Below are positions 1 to 8,616 of a stretch of 64,000 nucleotides of DNA, in pieces. The position numbers were made by a program, and so were the translations under genes. The stretch spans positions 1,498,501 to 1,562,500 of the forward strand of contig NZ_CP076134.1 of assembly GCF_018736085.1 (NCBI RefSeq), read 5' to 3'. Positions within the stretch are counted from its first letter, which is position 1. The number at the start of each line of letters is the position of its first letter. The notes under the pieces were generated by a model. The model was not told the DNA's origin and made no database searches. It saw only the letters and a list, made by a program, of their open reading frames with translations. The stretch comes from Bradyrhizobium sediminis. GTDB taxonomy: Bacteria > Pseudomonadota > Alphaproteobacteria > Rhizobiales > Xanthobacteraceae.

Positions 1-116
1 GGGGTGAAGGGGAGTGGGCTTCGCTGCAACCATTGGTTTAGCTTTTCCGGAAAGATTCCCGCCCCGATCAGGCCGGGGAGGGGAACCGCATTGTATGGTC
101 TGGCGAATTACATACC

Positions 117-137
117 TTGACCGAACCGTTCGGTCAA
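117..137. promoter_or_regulatory. TetR-type operator upstream of emrA-like gene
   Basis: A perfect 21-bp inverted repeat, TTGACCGAAC-C-GTTCGGTCAA, lies 80 bp before the HlyD-family start. Arms of this kind (GACCGAACnGTTCGGTC) are typical operators of TetR/AcrR repressors that control RND or MFS efflux operons. The left half can also serve as a -35 element (TTGACC) with a weak -10 about 17 nt downstream. The cognate repressor gene is not in the window and may lie just to the left. Confidence 0.75.
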
Positions 138-216
138 TGTTACTTGAGGGGCTGGTGTGGCGGCAGGGCGGGTTTTGGCCTGCCCGCATCGCATCATTGC
201 AGTTGGGGAGGCCTTG

Positions 217-1530
217 ATGGCCGCAGCGAGAGACCAGGCCGCACGCATCCTTCGTCCCGAGCCGGACGCCAGGGAAGGTGAGTTTGCTCGCGACGCTTCC
301 ATGCCTCCCGCCGATCAGCCTCGTTCCCGCGTTGCGGAAGAGCCCGTCGCGCACCGTCCCGCGGAAGCGCCCGCGAGCCCGGCCACGACGAGTCCTGCCA
401 CCGCAAAGCCGGCCGGCGCGCTGGAAGCAGCAGCGCCGGCATCGGGCAGGCGCAAGCTGGTTCTGATGGGCGTGCTCGCGCTGCTTGCGCTCGCCGCGGC
501 CGGCTACGGCGTCTATTTCGTCCTGGTCGGACGCTTCTACGTCTCGACCGACGACGCCTATGTGCGCGCCAACAACACCATGCTCGGCGCACGGGTGTCC
601 GGCCACATCGCGGCGATCCTTCCCGGCGACAACGCCGTGGTGCGGACCGGCGATGTCATCTTCAAAATCGACGATGGCGATTATCGCATCGCGGTTGACG
701 CCGCGCGTTCCAGGATCGCGACCCAGCAGGCCACCATCGACCGCATCGGCCGCCAGGTCACCGCACTGGAAAGCGCCGCCGAACAGTCCAAGGCGCAGCT
801 CGCCTCGGCCGAAGCCGTGTTGAAGCGGGCCGGTCTCGATTTCGAGCGCCAGCAGGCGCTCTCCACCAAGGGCTTCGCCTCGCGCGCCACCTTCGAAGTG
901 TCGGAAGCCGGGCGCGACCAGGGCGTGGCGGCGGTGAGGTCGGCGCAGGCCGCCTACGACGCGGCGCGCGACAATGTCGAGGTCACCAAGGCGCAGCAGG
1001 CCGAGGCCCGCGCGCAGCTCATGGAATTGCAGGCATCGCTCGCCAAGGCCCAGCGCGATCTCGACTTCACCAATGTGCGCGCGCCGGTCGACGGCACCTT
1101 CTCCAACCGTCTCGTCAACACCGGCGACTTCGTCCAGGCCGGACAGCGGCTCGGCAACCTGGTGCCGCTCAACGACGTCTTCATCGATGCCAATTACAAG
1201 GAGACGCAGCTCAAGCGCATCCGTCCGGGCCAGCCGGTCAGGATCTCGGTCGACGCCTACGGCCACCGCAAATTCGCGGGCTTCGTCGACAGCATCTCGC
1301 CCGCGGCAGGCTCGGTGTTCACGCTGCTGCCGCCGGACAACGCCACCGGCAATTTCACCAAGATCGTGCAGCGGCTGCCGGTGCGTATCCGCGTGCCGAA
1401 GGACGTCGCAAAACAGAACCTGTTGCGCGCGGGCATGTCGGTCTACACGACCGTCGATACCCGCGAGGGCGCCGTGGACGCCGACAGCGAGGCCGATCTC
1501 GATGCGCCGGCCATGGTTCATCCGAAATGA
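217..1530 (+). CDS. HlyD/EmrA-family membrane fusion protein
   Basis: Periplasmic adaptor of a tripartite efflux pump. It has a Pro/Ala-rich cytoplasmic tail (residues 1-78), one membrane anchor (about 81-104), then the family core: a lipoyl half-motif after STDDAYV, a long alpha-helical hairpin (about 175-290), and a beta-barrel containing the second lipoyl half (RAPVDGTF). The ATG at 217 follows a GGGGAGG ribosome site by 5 nt and is preferred over the in-frame start at 157, giving 437 aa. The next gene, an EmrB-type transporter 61 bp downstream, is its expected partner. The perfect palindrome upstream suggests TetR control. The substrate cannot be told from sequence. Confidence 0.9.
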   Translation: MAAARDQAARILRPEPDAREGEFARDASMPPADQPRSRVAEEPVAHRPAEAPASPATTSPATAKPAGALEAAAPASGRRKLVLMGVLALLALAAAGYGVYFVLVGRFYVSTDDAYVRANNTMLGARVSGHIAAILPGDNAVVRTGDVIFKIDDGDYRIAVDAARSRIATQQATIDRIGRQVTALESAAEQSKAQLASAEAVLKRAGLDFERQQALSTKGFASRATFEVSEAGRDQGVAAVRSAQAAYDAARDNVEVTKAQQAEARAQLMELQASLAKAQRDLDFTNVRAPVDGTFSNRLVNTGDFVQAGQRLGNLVPLNDVFIDANYKETQLKRIRPGQPVRISVDAYGHRKFAGFVDSISPAAGSVFTLLPPDNATGNFTKIVQRLPVRIRVPKDVAKQNLLRAGMSVYTTVDTREGAVDADSEADLDAPAMVHPK

Positions 1531-1591
1531 TTTCTTTCGTCTCGGGCGGCTCGCCCGATCCGATCGAGCCCGCCCCTGACCCGGTTAGACC

Positions 1592-3178
1592 ATGGCTGAC
1601 GCCACCACCGCCCCGCCTTCGATGATGAGCGCCCCCGCGGTGCCGGACGAGCGCATCCCGCCGCGGCGGCTGTTTGCGTTTCTCATCATGGTGTTCGGGA
1701 TGTTCATGTCGATCCTGGACATCCAGATCGTCTCGGCCTCGCTCGCCGAAATCCAGGCCGGCCTGTCGGCCAGCTCATCCGAAGTGTCGTGGGTCCAGAC
1801 CTCGTATCTGATCGCCGAGGTGATCGCGATTCCCCTGTCCGGTTTCCTGTCGCGGGCATTCGGCACCAGGCTGTTGTTTGCGATTTCGGCCGCCGGCTTC
1901 ACCATCGCGAGCTTCCTGTGCGGCTTCGCCACGACCATCGAACAGATGATCCTGTGGCGCGCGATCCAGGGCTTTCTCGGCGCCGGCATGATCCCGACCG
2001 TGTTCGCCTCGGCCTATACGGTGTTTCCGCGTGCGAAATTCTATATCGTCGGCCCGATCATCGGCCTGGTCGCCACGCTGGCGCCGACCGTAGGCCCGAC
2101 GGTCGGCGGCATCATCACCGACTGGTTGTCCTGGCACTGGCTGTTCTTCATCAACATCGTGCCGGGCATCGGCATCACCGTCGGCGTGCTGGCGCTGGTC
2201 GATTTCGACCAACCGAACTTCAAGCTGCTGGAGCGGTTCGACTGGTGGGGCCTGATCTTCATGGCGGGCTTTCTCGGCTCGCTCGAATATGTGCTGGAGG
2301 AAGGCCCGCAATATGAGTGGCTGCAGGATACCTCGGTTGCGGTCTGCGCCACGATCTGCGCGGTCTCCGCGATCGCCTTCTTCTGGCGCGTGCTGACGGT
2401 CGACGAGCCGATCGTCGATATCAGGACGTTCGGCGACCGCAATTTCGGCATCGGCTGCCTGATCTCGTTCTGCGTCGGCATCGGCCTGTACGGCCTGACT
2501 TACATGTATCCGCGCTATCTCGCCGAGGTGCGCGGCTATAGCGCGCTGATGATCGGCGAGACCATGTTCGTGTCCGGCGCCGCCATGTTCCTGACCGCGC
2601 CGATCGTCGGCCGGCTGATGCAGCGGATCGACATGCGCGTGATCATCGCCATCGGCCTCGTCATCTTCGCGCTCGGTTCCTTTCAGATGACCTGGATCAC
2701 CCGCGATTACGATTTCTACGAGCTCTTGGTGCCGCAGATCCTGCGCGGCGTCGGTATGATGTTCGCGATGGTGCCGACCAACACCATCTCGCTGGGGACG
2801 CTGGCGCCGGAGCGGGTGAAGAACGCCTCGGGCCTGTTCAACCTGACGCGCAACCTCGGCGGCGCGGTGGGCCTGGCGGTCATCAACTCGGTGCTGAACC
2901 AGCGCACCGACCTGCACATCGCGCGGCTGCACGAGAGGGTGACTTGGGGCAACGCCACCGCGACCGAAACCCTCAACATGTTCACCCAGCGCCTGCAGGG
3001 CATGGGCGACGCCTCGCTGATGGCGATGAAGCAACTGTCGCAGATCGTGCATCGCCAGGCCGTGGTGATGGGATTCGGCGACGCCTTCCTGATGCTGACG
3101 GTGTTCTATTTCGGTCTCACGGTGATGGTCGCATTTCTGAACAAGCCTGCCGGCGTTCTGTCGGAACCCGGGCATTGA
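1592..3178 (+). CDS. DHA2-family MFS multidrug transporter (EmrB/QacA type)
   Basis: Inner-membrane drug:proton antiporter of 528 aa with about 14 hydrophobic segments, as expected for the DHA2 family. Visible motifs are the first-helix LDIQIVSASL, the motif-A-like GFLSRAFGTRLLF between helices 2 and 3, and the motif-C region GPTVGGIITDWLSWHW. It lies 61 bp after the HlyD-family adaptor and is almost certainly co-transcribed with it. Together with an outer-membrane TolC-type channel encoded elsewhere they would export hydrophobic toxins across both membranes. The specific substrate is unknown. Confidence 0.92.
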   Translation: MADATTAPPSMMSAPAVPDERIPPRRLFAFLIMVFGMFMSILDIQIVSASLAEIQAGLSASSSEVSWVQTSYLIAEVIAIPLSGFLSRAFGTRLLFAISAAGFTIASFLCGFATTIEQMILWRAIQGFLGAGMIPTVFASAYTVFPRAKFYIVGPIIGLVATLAPTVGPTVGGIITDWLSWHWLFFINIVPGIGITVGVLALVDFDQPNFKLLERFDWWGLIFMAGFLGSLEYVLEEGPQYEWLQDTSVAVCATICAVSAIAFFWRVLTVDEPIVDIRTFGDRNFGIGCLISFCVGIGLYGLTYMYPRYLAEVRGYSALMIGETMFVSGAAMFLTAPIVGRLMQRIDMRVIIAIGLVIFALGSFQMTWITRDYDFYELLVPQILRGVGMMFAMVPTNTISLGTLAPERVKNASGLFNLTRNLGGAVGLAVINSVLNQRTDLHIARLHERVTWGNATATETLNMFTQRLQGMGDASLMAMKQLSQIVHRQAVVMGFGDAFLMLTVFYFGLTVMVAFLNKPAGVLSEPGH

Positions 3179-3263
3179 GCGCGATCATGCGCTTGCCATG
3201 TTGCCAAAACCACAGGATGCATTTATAAGCAGCACATTGTCGCTCGAACCGGGGAGGATTTGC

Positions 3264-3335
3264 ATGATTTCGATGTATTCGCAGATCGCGTCCTCGCGTC
3301 CGAAGCTTTTTCCGGATGCCCGCGTGGCCCTCTGA
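3264..3335 (+). CDS. possible 23-residue ORF with strong ribosome site
   Basis: A short reading frame (MISMYSQIASSRPKLFPDARVAL) starts 8 nt after a near-ideal GGGGAGGA ribosome site in the gap between the MFS gene and the MATE gene. I recognise no family. It could be a leader peptide, a small protein or chance. The main support is the quality of the ribosome site in an otherwise empty 315-bp gap. Confidence 0.25.
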   Translation: MISMYSQIASSRPKLFPDARVAL

Positions 3336-3493
3336 GGGCCAACTCCGCCAGCATCGATCGGGCCTGACCACCCGGTCCCGCTAACTTCCCCGTCTGTATC
3401 GACTTTTTTCAACGACGCGCGTTCGGCCCGATGCCGTCGCGCGCCAAAACGGAGCCGGCCCGCGCCCGCGCGCAGCCGGATGAGGCCGACCCC

Positions 3494-4840
3494 ATGAAGG
3501 ACTTAAGCCAGGGCTCGATCGTGAGCCACATCGCGGTGATGGCTCCGCAGATTTTCGTCGGCATGATCTTGATGATGCTGTGCGGGCTGATCGATTTGTA
3601 TTTTGTCGCGGGCCTCGGTGACGCTGCGATTGCAGGCGTCGGCGCCGCAGGCAATGTCGGCTTCCTGATCAACGCGCTGACTCAAATTCTGAGCGTCGGC
3701 GCCGTGTCGCTGATTTCGCAGGCCGTCGGACGCAAGGACCGGGCCGATGCCAATCTGATATTCAATCAGTCGCTGGGGCTATCGGCGGCAGGGGCCCTGT
3801 TTACGATGGTTGCAGGATGCATGCTGGCGCGCAGCTACATGCGGTCGGTTGCCGTTGACGAGGCCGTGATCGAGGCGGGCACCACCTATCTGGTCTGGTT
3901 CGTGCCGGCGCTGGCGCTGCAATTTATCGCGCTGGTGATGGGCTCTGCGTTGCGCGGCACCGGCATCGTGCGTCCCACCGTGATCGTGCAGGCCGTCACG
4001 GTGATCATCAATATGCTGCTTGCGCCGATTCTGATCTCGGGCTGGGGCACAGGTCTGGCGTTGGGCGTTGCCGGCGCCGGTCTGGCGAGCACGGTCGCGG
4101 TCGCGATCGGCGTGGCGATGATGTGGATCTATTTCCACCGCTACGAGCACTACGTTGCCATCAACAGCGCGTTGTGGCGTCCGCAATTGGCGCAATGGAA
4201 GCGCATACTGGGCATCGGGCTGCCTGCCGGAGGCGAGTTCGCCATCATATTCCTCAATATGGCGGTGATCTATTTTGCGTTGCGGCATTTCGGCGCCGCG
4301 GCTCAGGCGGGCTTCAGCATTGGTTCGCGCCTGTTGGGCCTCATTCATATGCCGGGGATATCGATTGCCTTGGCGGCTGGTGCCATCGCCGGACAGAATT
4401 TTGGCGCTGGTAACGGTGAGCGTGTGAGAAGGACGTTCAAGACGGTCTTGCTATTGGTCACCGCTGTGATGATCGGCTTCACGATGATTGCGCAATGGCG
4501 GCCGGAGTTCTTCCTCGGCGGCTTTACCGAAGACGCCGCGACGATCGCGGTCGGCGCGCTGTTCCTTCGCATGGTCTCGCTGAACAATGTCGCGCAAGGG
4601 GTGAATTTCGTTTGCTCGAGCATGTTTCAGGGACTGGGCAACACCAGGCCGGTGCTGCTCAGCTCCGGCGCACGGCTGCTGACCAATACGCTGCCGCTGA
4701 TCTGGCTGTCCGCGATGCCCGGTTTCCGGATCGAGCACGCCTGGTATTTGTCGATTGCCACGACCACGCTTCAGGCGGGGTTGAGTTTGTGGTTGCTGCG
4801 CCTGGAGTTCAGGAAGCGGCTGGGACCGGTACTGCAATGA
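3494..4840 (+). CDS. MATE-family efflux transporter
   Basis: Multidrug and toxic compound extrusion transporter, a 12-helix inner-membrane antiporter. The N-terminus MKDLSQGSIVSHI matches how family members usually begin, so I take the ATG at 3494 (448 aa) over the in-frame ATG at 3431, whose extra 21 residues are Arg/Ala-rich and have no good ribosome site. Two homologous six-helix halves are visible, the second beginning near GLPAGGEFAI. It is on the same strand as the EmrAB-like pair but separated by 315 bp, so probably an independent unit. The substrate is unknown. Confidence 0.88.
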   Translation: MKDLSQGSIVSHIAVMAPQIFVGMILMMLCGLIDLYFVAGLGDAAIAGVGAAGNVGFLINALTQILSVGAVSLISQAVGRKDRADANLIFNQSLGLSAAGALFTMVAGCMLARSYMRSVAVDEAVIEAGTTYLVWFVPALALQFIALVMGSALRGTGIVRPTVIVQAVTVIINMLLAPILISGWGTGLALGVAGAGLASTVAVAIGVAMMWIYFHRYEHYVAINSALWRPQLAQWKRILGIGLPAGGEFAIIFLNMAVIYFALRHFGAAAQAGFSIGSRLLGLIHMPGISIALAAGAIAGQNFGAGNGERVRRTFKTVLLLVTAVMIGFTMIAQWRPEFFLGGFTEDAATIAVGALFLRMVSLNNVAQGVNFVCSSMFQGLGNTRPVLLSSGARLLTNTLPLIWLSAMPGFRIEHAWYLSIATTTLQAGLSLWLLRLEFRKRLGPVLQ

Positions 4841-4947
4841 CTTCACCCGCGTTTCGGCCGCGGAATAGGGCTGCTGCGCCATTGCGGCGCGTCGACCGCT
4901 TGAGCTAGGTATGCGTGCGCCGTGTCGGGCGCGCCAGGGAACCGGGG

Positions 4948-6243
4948 ATGATTGAAGCTGCAAGAAGAGAGCCCGGCCGGTCCAGGCTTGCGCTGGTCCT
5001 TCCCGCCCCGTTCAGCCCGGCGGCGTGGATCCTCAGCGTCGATCTGCTGACGGTGCTGATCGCGGTGCTGTTGCCGTGGTCGACCTCCGGCGTCGCGATT
5101 GCCGCGGTGCTCTGGCTCATCGCGCTTATTCCCGCCATCGAGCCGCGCGCCTTCTTGCGCTCACTGATGCGGCCGGTCTCCGCGCTGCCGATCGCGATCT
5201 TTGCGCTGGCGCTCGCCGGAACCCTGTGGTCGGAAGCAGCTTGGGGCGCGCGGCTCTATGCGGTCGGCCCCACCGCAAAACTGCTGGTGCTGCCGTTATT
5301 GCTCTATCATTTCGAACGCTCGTCTCGCGGCGTATGGGTTTTCATCGCCTTCCTCGTCTCCTGCACGCTTCTGATGCTGGTGTCCTGGGCGGTCGCTTTC
5401 GAGCCCAGCCTCACGCTCAAGCCCAGCGCCGAAATGCGGGGGATCTTCGTCAAGAACTACATCGATCAAAGCCAGGAATTCGCGCTGTGCGCGGTGGCGC
5501 TGGCCTATCCGATCATGACCTTGCTGCGAGCCAACCGGATCCGGCTTGCGGTGCTGCTCACGGCGGTCTCCCTCAGCCTGCTGGCGAACATGATGTTCGT
5601 CGTGGTTTCGCGCACCGCGCTGGTGACCATGCCGATCATGCTCGCGGTGTTCGCGTTGCTGCACTTGAAATGGCGCACCAGCCTCGCGATATCAGGCGCC
5701 GCTGTCGCCATCGTCGGCCTGGCGTGGACGGTGTCGCCTCAGTTGCAGTGGACCACCACGACGTTCCTGAGGGATTACCAGATCTACAAGGAGCTGGATC
5801 AGCCGACGTCGATCGGATTGCGGCTTGAATTCTGGCAGAAATCGCTGCGCTTCATCGCCGAGGCCCCGGTGATCGGGCATGGGACCGGATCGACGCGGGG
5901 GCTTTTCGAGCAGGCCGCGACCGGACCCAAGGTGCTTGCCGGCAGTCAGGTCGTCAGCAATCCGCACAATCAGACCCTGCACGTCGCGATCCAGTGGGGC
6001 GTGCTCGGGGTCATCGTGCTCTATGCGATGTGGTGGCGGCACTTGGTGCTGTTTCGCGGCGAGGGCCTGGCGGCATGGATCGGCCTGCTGGTGGTGGTGC
6101 AGAACGTCTTCACCTCGCTGTTCAATTCGCATTTGTTCGATTTTCACGAAGGCTGGATGTACGTGCTGGGCGTCGGCGTCGCCGGCGGCATGGTGCTGGG
6201 CGCGCGCCGCGATGCCGCAACCAGGGCCCCGGGTCAGCCCTGA
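4948..6243 (+). CDS. O-antigen ligase / Wzy-like membrane protein
   Basis: Polytopic membrane protein of the WaaL/Wzy superfamily, which joins or polymerises lipid-linked glycans at the periplasmic face. It has about 10-12 hydrophobic segments and a large periplasmic loop after the GLRLEFW stretch, with GHGTGSTRG and the family-typical NPHNQTLH motif in which His is functionally important. The ATG at 4948 has AGGGA 7 nt upstream; an in-frame ATG at 4915 would add 11 residues. No glycosyltransferases are adjacent, so this is an orphan ligase. It ends 10 bp inside the convergent EamA gene. Confidence 0.8.
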   Translation: MIEAARREPGRSRLALVLPAPFSPAAWILSVDLLTVLIAVLLPWSTSGVAIAAVLWLIALIPAIEPRAFLRSLMRPVSALPIAIFALALAGTLWSEAAWGARLYAVGPTAKLLVLPLLLYHFERSSRGVWVFIAFLVSCTLLMLVSWAVAFEPSLTLKPSAEMRGIFVKNYIDQSQEFALCAVALAYPIMTLLRANRIRLAVLLTAVSLSLLANMMFVVVSRTALVTMPIMLAVFALLHLKWRTSLAISGAAVAIVGLAWTVSPQLQWTTTTFLRDYQIYKELDQPTSIGLRLEFWQKSLRFIAEAPVIGHGTGSTRGLFEQAATGPKVLAGSQVVSNPHNQTLHVAIQWGVLGVIVLYAMWWRHLVLFRGEGLAAWIGLLVVVQNVFTSLFNSHLFDFHEGWMYVLGVGVAGGMVLGARRDAATRAPGQP

Positions 6244-7157
6244 GTAACCGGCGCCGGGCGGCTTCGGGTGCGCGTGCTGATCGCCACCGTCGCCACCACG
6301 GCCGCTGCGAACAGCAGGATCTGCAGCGTGATGGTCTCGTCGTTGAAGAACGCCGCCAGCGCGAAGGTGACGAACGGCTGCAGCAATTGCACCTGCGACA
6401 CCCGCGCGATACCGCCCATCGCCATGCCGGCATTCCACGCGAAGAACCCGATCCATTGCGAGAACAGCGCGACGTAAAGCAGCGCCAGCCATGGTTTCAG
6501 GGCGATCTGGCCGATATCGGCGGGCATCGTCAGCGCCGCCGCCGGCAGCGAGATCGGCAGCGCCATCACCAGCACCCAGCTGATGACCTCCCAGCCCGGC
6601 ATTTGCGCCGTCAGCCTGCCGGAGAAGGCGTAACCGATCGCGGATACGGCCACCGCCGCGAACAGAAAGAGGTCGCCGGCCGAGAACGCGCCGCCGCCCT
6701 GGCGCAACGCGAACGCAATCACCAGCGCAGCACCCGCCATCGCCGCGATCCAGAACAGCGGCCTTGGGCGCTCGTGGGTGATGACGACGGCGACCAGCGC
6801 GGTGGCGATCGGGAGAATCCCCAGCACCACCCCGCCATGCGAGGCGTCGACGGTCTGCACCCCGAGCGCCATCAGGAACGGAAAGGCGATGCTGACGCAA
6901 ATCATCGCGATCGCCAGTTGCGGCCACAGCCGGCGCGGCGGCAACGGCCGGCGCAGCACGATCAAGAGCGCCAGCGAACACAATCCGGCAATCGCGGTGC
7001 GCAGCGCGGTCATGGCGAGCGGATCGATCGCGGAAACCGCGATGCGCGTCGCCGGCAGCGTGCCGCCGAAAATCGCCATGCCGACGAAGCCCAGCAGCAG
7101 GCCGAGATGTTCGCGCGACAGCGCAGGGGACGTGAGGGTGCGTGAGGTGGAGGACAT
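6234..7157 (-). CDS. EamA/DMT-family transporter
   Basis: Drug/metabolite transporter with two EamA repeats and about 10 membrane helices in 307 aa. The first repeat begins GLLLGFVGMAIFGGTLPATR, and the second begins after the FSAGDLFLFAAV segment. The ATG at 7157 gives the usual family length; an upstream in-frame start at 7358 would add 67 non-hydrophobic residues overlapping the neighbouring repeat. Members export amino acids or other small metabolites, but the substrate cannot be assigned. Its 3' end overlaps the O-antigen-ligase-like gene by 10 bp tail to tail. Confidence 0.87.
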   Translation of the reverse strand: MSSTSRTLTSPALSREHLGLLLGFVGMAIFGGTLPATRIAVSAIDPLAMTALRTAIAGLCSLALLIVLRRPLPPRRLWPQLAIAMICVSIAFPFLMALGVQTVDASHGGVVLGILPIATALVAVVITHERPRPLFWIAAMAGAALVIAFALRQGGGAFSAGDLFLFAAVAVSAIGYAFSGRLTAQMPGWEVISWVLVMALPISLPAAALTMPADIGQIALKPWLALLYVALFSQWIGFFAWNAGMAMGGIARVSQVQLLQPFVTFALAAFFNDETITLQILLFAAAVVATVAISTRTRSRPAPVTQG

Positions 7158-7243
7158 GTGCGAGAGGTAGCGAGTTTGATGGCGCGCGTACAGCGCCCGG
7201 GCTTGCCCGCATGGCGGGCATGCATCGCGGCGATCGGCGGCGG

Positions 7244-7330
7244 CTAGCGCAGGCCCAGACTGCTCCAGACCCAGACTCCCATCGCCAGCAGCGCGCCGAC
7301 AAACAGAACTGTAAGCGCGGCCGTACCCAT
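7244..7330 (-). CDS. possible 28-residue single-span membrane peptide
   Basis: An ATG-started frame encodes a 28-residue peptide that is almost entirely one hydrophobic segment (LTVLFVGALLAMGVWVW) ending in Gly-Leu-Arg. A GGAA stretch lies about 8 nt upstream. It sits just upstream of the EamA transporter gene on the same strand. Small single-helix proteins like this are often missed by annotation. I cannot name a family, and the frame could be fortuitous. Confidence 0.35.
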   Translation of the reverse strand: MGTAALTVLFVGALLAMGVWVWSSLGLR

Positions 7331-7353
7331 CAGCGATTTCCGGATTTCTGACT

Positions 7354-7453
7354 GTCATTCCGGGGCGTGCGAAGCACGAACCTCAGATGCGCAATTGCGC
7401 ATCGGGGAATCTCGAGATTCCGGGTCTGGTCCTACGGACCATCCCGGAATGAC
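7354..7453. repeat. Intergenic palindromic repeat, long form
   Basis: About 100-bp copy of the palindrome that begins GTCATTCCGGGGCG and ends CCGGAATGAC. Internal hairpins TGCGCAATTGCGCA, then GAATCTCGAGATTC, then TGGTCC-TACGGACCA follow in that order. This is the opposite internal order to the copies near 37.1 and 37.5 kb. Confidence 0.9.
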
Positions 7454-7551
7454 GGCTGCTGTGGGGTCGCAACATTTACACCGCGCTTCGGACGGGTACT
7501 ATCGCAATCGACCCCGGTCCAACAACCCTGCTCGCAAATGGAAACAGCCCG

Positions 7552-8280
7552 ATGAACGCTCCGTCCCCCAAGACTTTTCTCGTCTGCCACGGCGCGTGGT
7601 CGGCCGGATGGGCGTGGAAGAAGATGCATCCATTGATGGCCGCGGCAGGGCATCGCCTGCTGACGCCGACCTATACCGGCCTCGGCGAGCGCGCGCATCT
7701 GGCCAATCCGTCGATCGATCTCGAAACCCATGTTCAGGACGTCCTGAACGTCATCAAATATGAAGACCTGCGCGACATCGTGCTGGTCGGCCACAGCTAT
7801 GGCGGCATGGTCGCAACCGGCGTCGCCGACCGCGCCCGCGACCGCGTCACGCAGCTGATCTATATCGACGCCTTCGTGCCCGATGACGGGCAATCGCTGC
7901 TCGACCTCAACGAAGTGGCGCGAGCGCCGATGACGGAACTTGCGAAATCCGGCGACGGCTGGCGGGTGCCGCCTAATCCGACACCGCCGGATACGCCGCA
8001 AGCCGATCTCGAATGGCTGACCGAGCGCCGCGTCAATATGCCGGTCAAATGCTTCGAGATGAAGCTCGAGCTGCATGGCGGCCCGCTGACGTTGCCCCGC
8101 AGCTACATCTACGCCACGCGGATCGCGCCGGCGGACACTTTCGGCCGGTTTGCGAAGCAGACCAAAAACGATCCCGCCTGGCGCTATCACGAGATCGACG
8201 CCAGCCATTCGCCTAACGTCACCGCGCCGGAAGCGCTGATGTCGCTGCTGCAGAAGATCGTCGCGGAGCAGAAGCCGTGA
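7552..8280 (+). CDS. alpha/beta-fold hydrolase (esterase family)
   Basis: A 242-aa cytoplasmic alpha/beta hydrolase of the short EstC/plant methylesterase-like type. The N-terminal strand is followed by the oxyanion-hole CHGAWSAGW. The nucleophile elbow is GHSYGG, the acid is likely the Asp in YIDAFVPDDG, and the catalytic His is in EIDASHSPN near the C-terminus. Substrates of this family are esters and related small molecules, and the specific one is unknown. The stop overlaps the GTG start of a metallo-beta-lactamase-fold gene (GTGA), so the two once formed an operon; the second is now a pseudogene. Confidence 0.85.
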   Translation: MNAPSPKTFLVCHGAWSAGWAWKKMHPLMAAAGHRLLTPTYTGLGERAHLANPSIDLETHVQDVLNVIKYEDLRDIVLVGHSYGGMVATGVADRARDRVTQLIYIDAFVPDDGQSLLDLNEVARAPMTELAKSGDGWRVPPNPTPPDTPQADLEWLTERRVNMPVKCFEMKLELHGGPLTLPRSYIYATRIAPADTFGRFAKQTKNDPAWRYHEIDASHSPNVTAPEALMSLLQKIVAEQKP

Positions 8281-8439
8281 GGCAGATCCGGATCGGCGAC
8301 ATCACCGTCGACGCGGTGATCGAGCGCGAAGGCCCGTGGCGGCGGCCGCAGGATTTCTTCCCGGCCTATGACGACACCGTCTTCAAGCGCCATCTGCCTG
8401 ACATGGAGCCGGTTCGACTACCGGTTCAAGCGGGATTGA
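8277..8439 (+). pseudogene. MBL-fold metallo-hydrolase remnant with internal deletion
   Basis: The frame starting with GTG at 8277 encodes a typical N-terminus of the MBL-fold hydrolases (MRQIRIGDITVDAVIE, then FFPAYDD and HLPDMEP). It breaks at 8409. The next bases, read in the +1 frame from 8410, give RFDYRFKRD and a stop at 8437-8439, which resembles the extreme C-terminus of the same family. About 240 codons, including all metal-binding His/Asp motifs, seem to have been lost in one deletion. A palindromic repeat begins 17 bp further on. Functional product is not expected. Confidence 0.65.
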
Positions 8440-8455
8440 GCTGCCGTGTCTCAGC

Positions 8456-8526
8456 GTCATTCCGGGGCGCGCAGCGAACCCGGAATCTCGAGATTCCGGG
8501 TTCGCTTCGCGTCGCCCCGGAATGAC
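8456..8526. repeat. Intergenic palindromic repeat, short form
   Basis: A 71-bp short copy: GTCATTCCGGGGCG outer arm, central GGAATCTCGAGATTCC, and outer arm CCCCGGAATGAC. It lies directly after the broken MBL-fold gene. Confidence 0.9.
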
Positions 8527-8585
8527 GGGTACAAAAATGGCGAGGGGTCCGGCGCCTTACGCCGAACCCCTCATTCTCAGCAGAC

Positions 8586-8604
8586 GCGTTTTCTTCGAAA
8601 ACGC
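8586..8604 (-). terminator. hairpin downstream of rnpB
   Basis: GCGTTTTC-TTC-GAAAACGC forms a perfect 8-bp stem just past the 3' end of the RNase P RNA on the minus strand. No T-run follows on that strand, so it may be a processing or weak termination signal, not a canonical terminator. Confidence 0.35.
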
Positions 8605-8616
8605 TTCCGTTAGAAG

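Noticed and set aside
1775-3175. 466-codon minus-strand frame opposite the MFS gene
   Set aside because: Shadow frame rich in His, Asp and Arg; the plus-strand transporter is clear.
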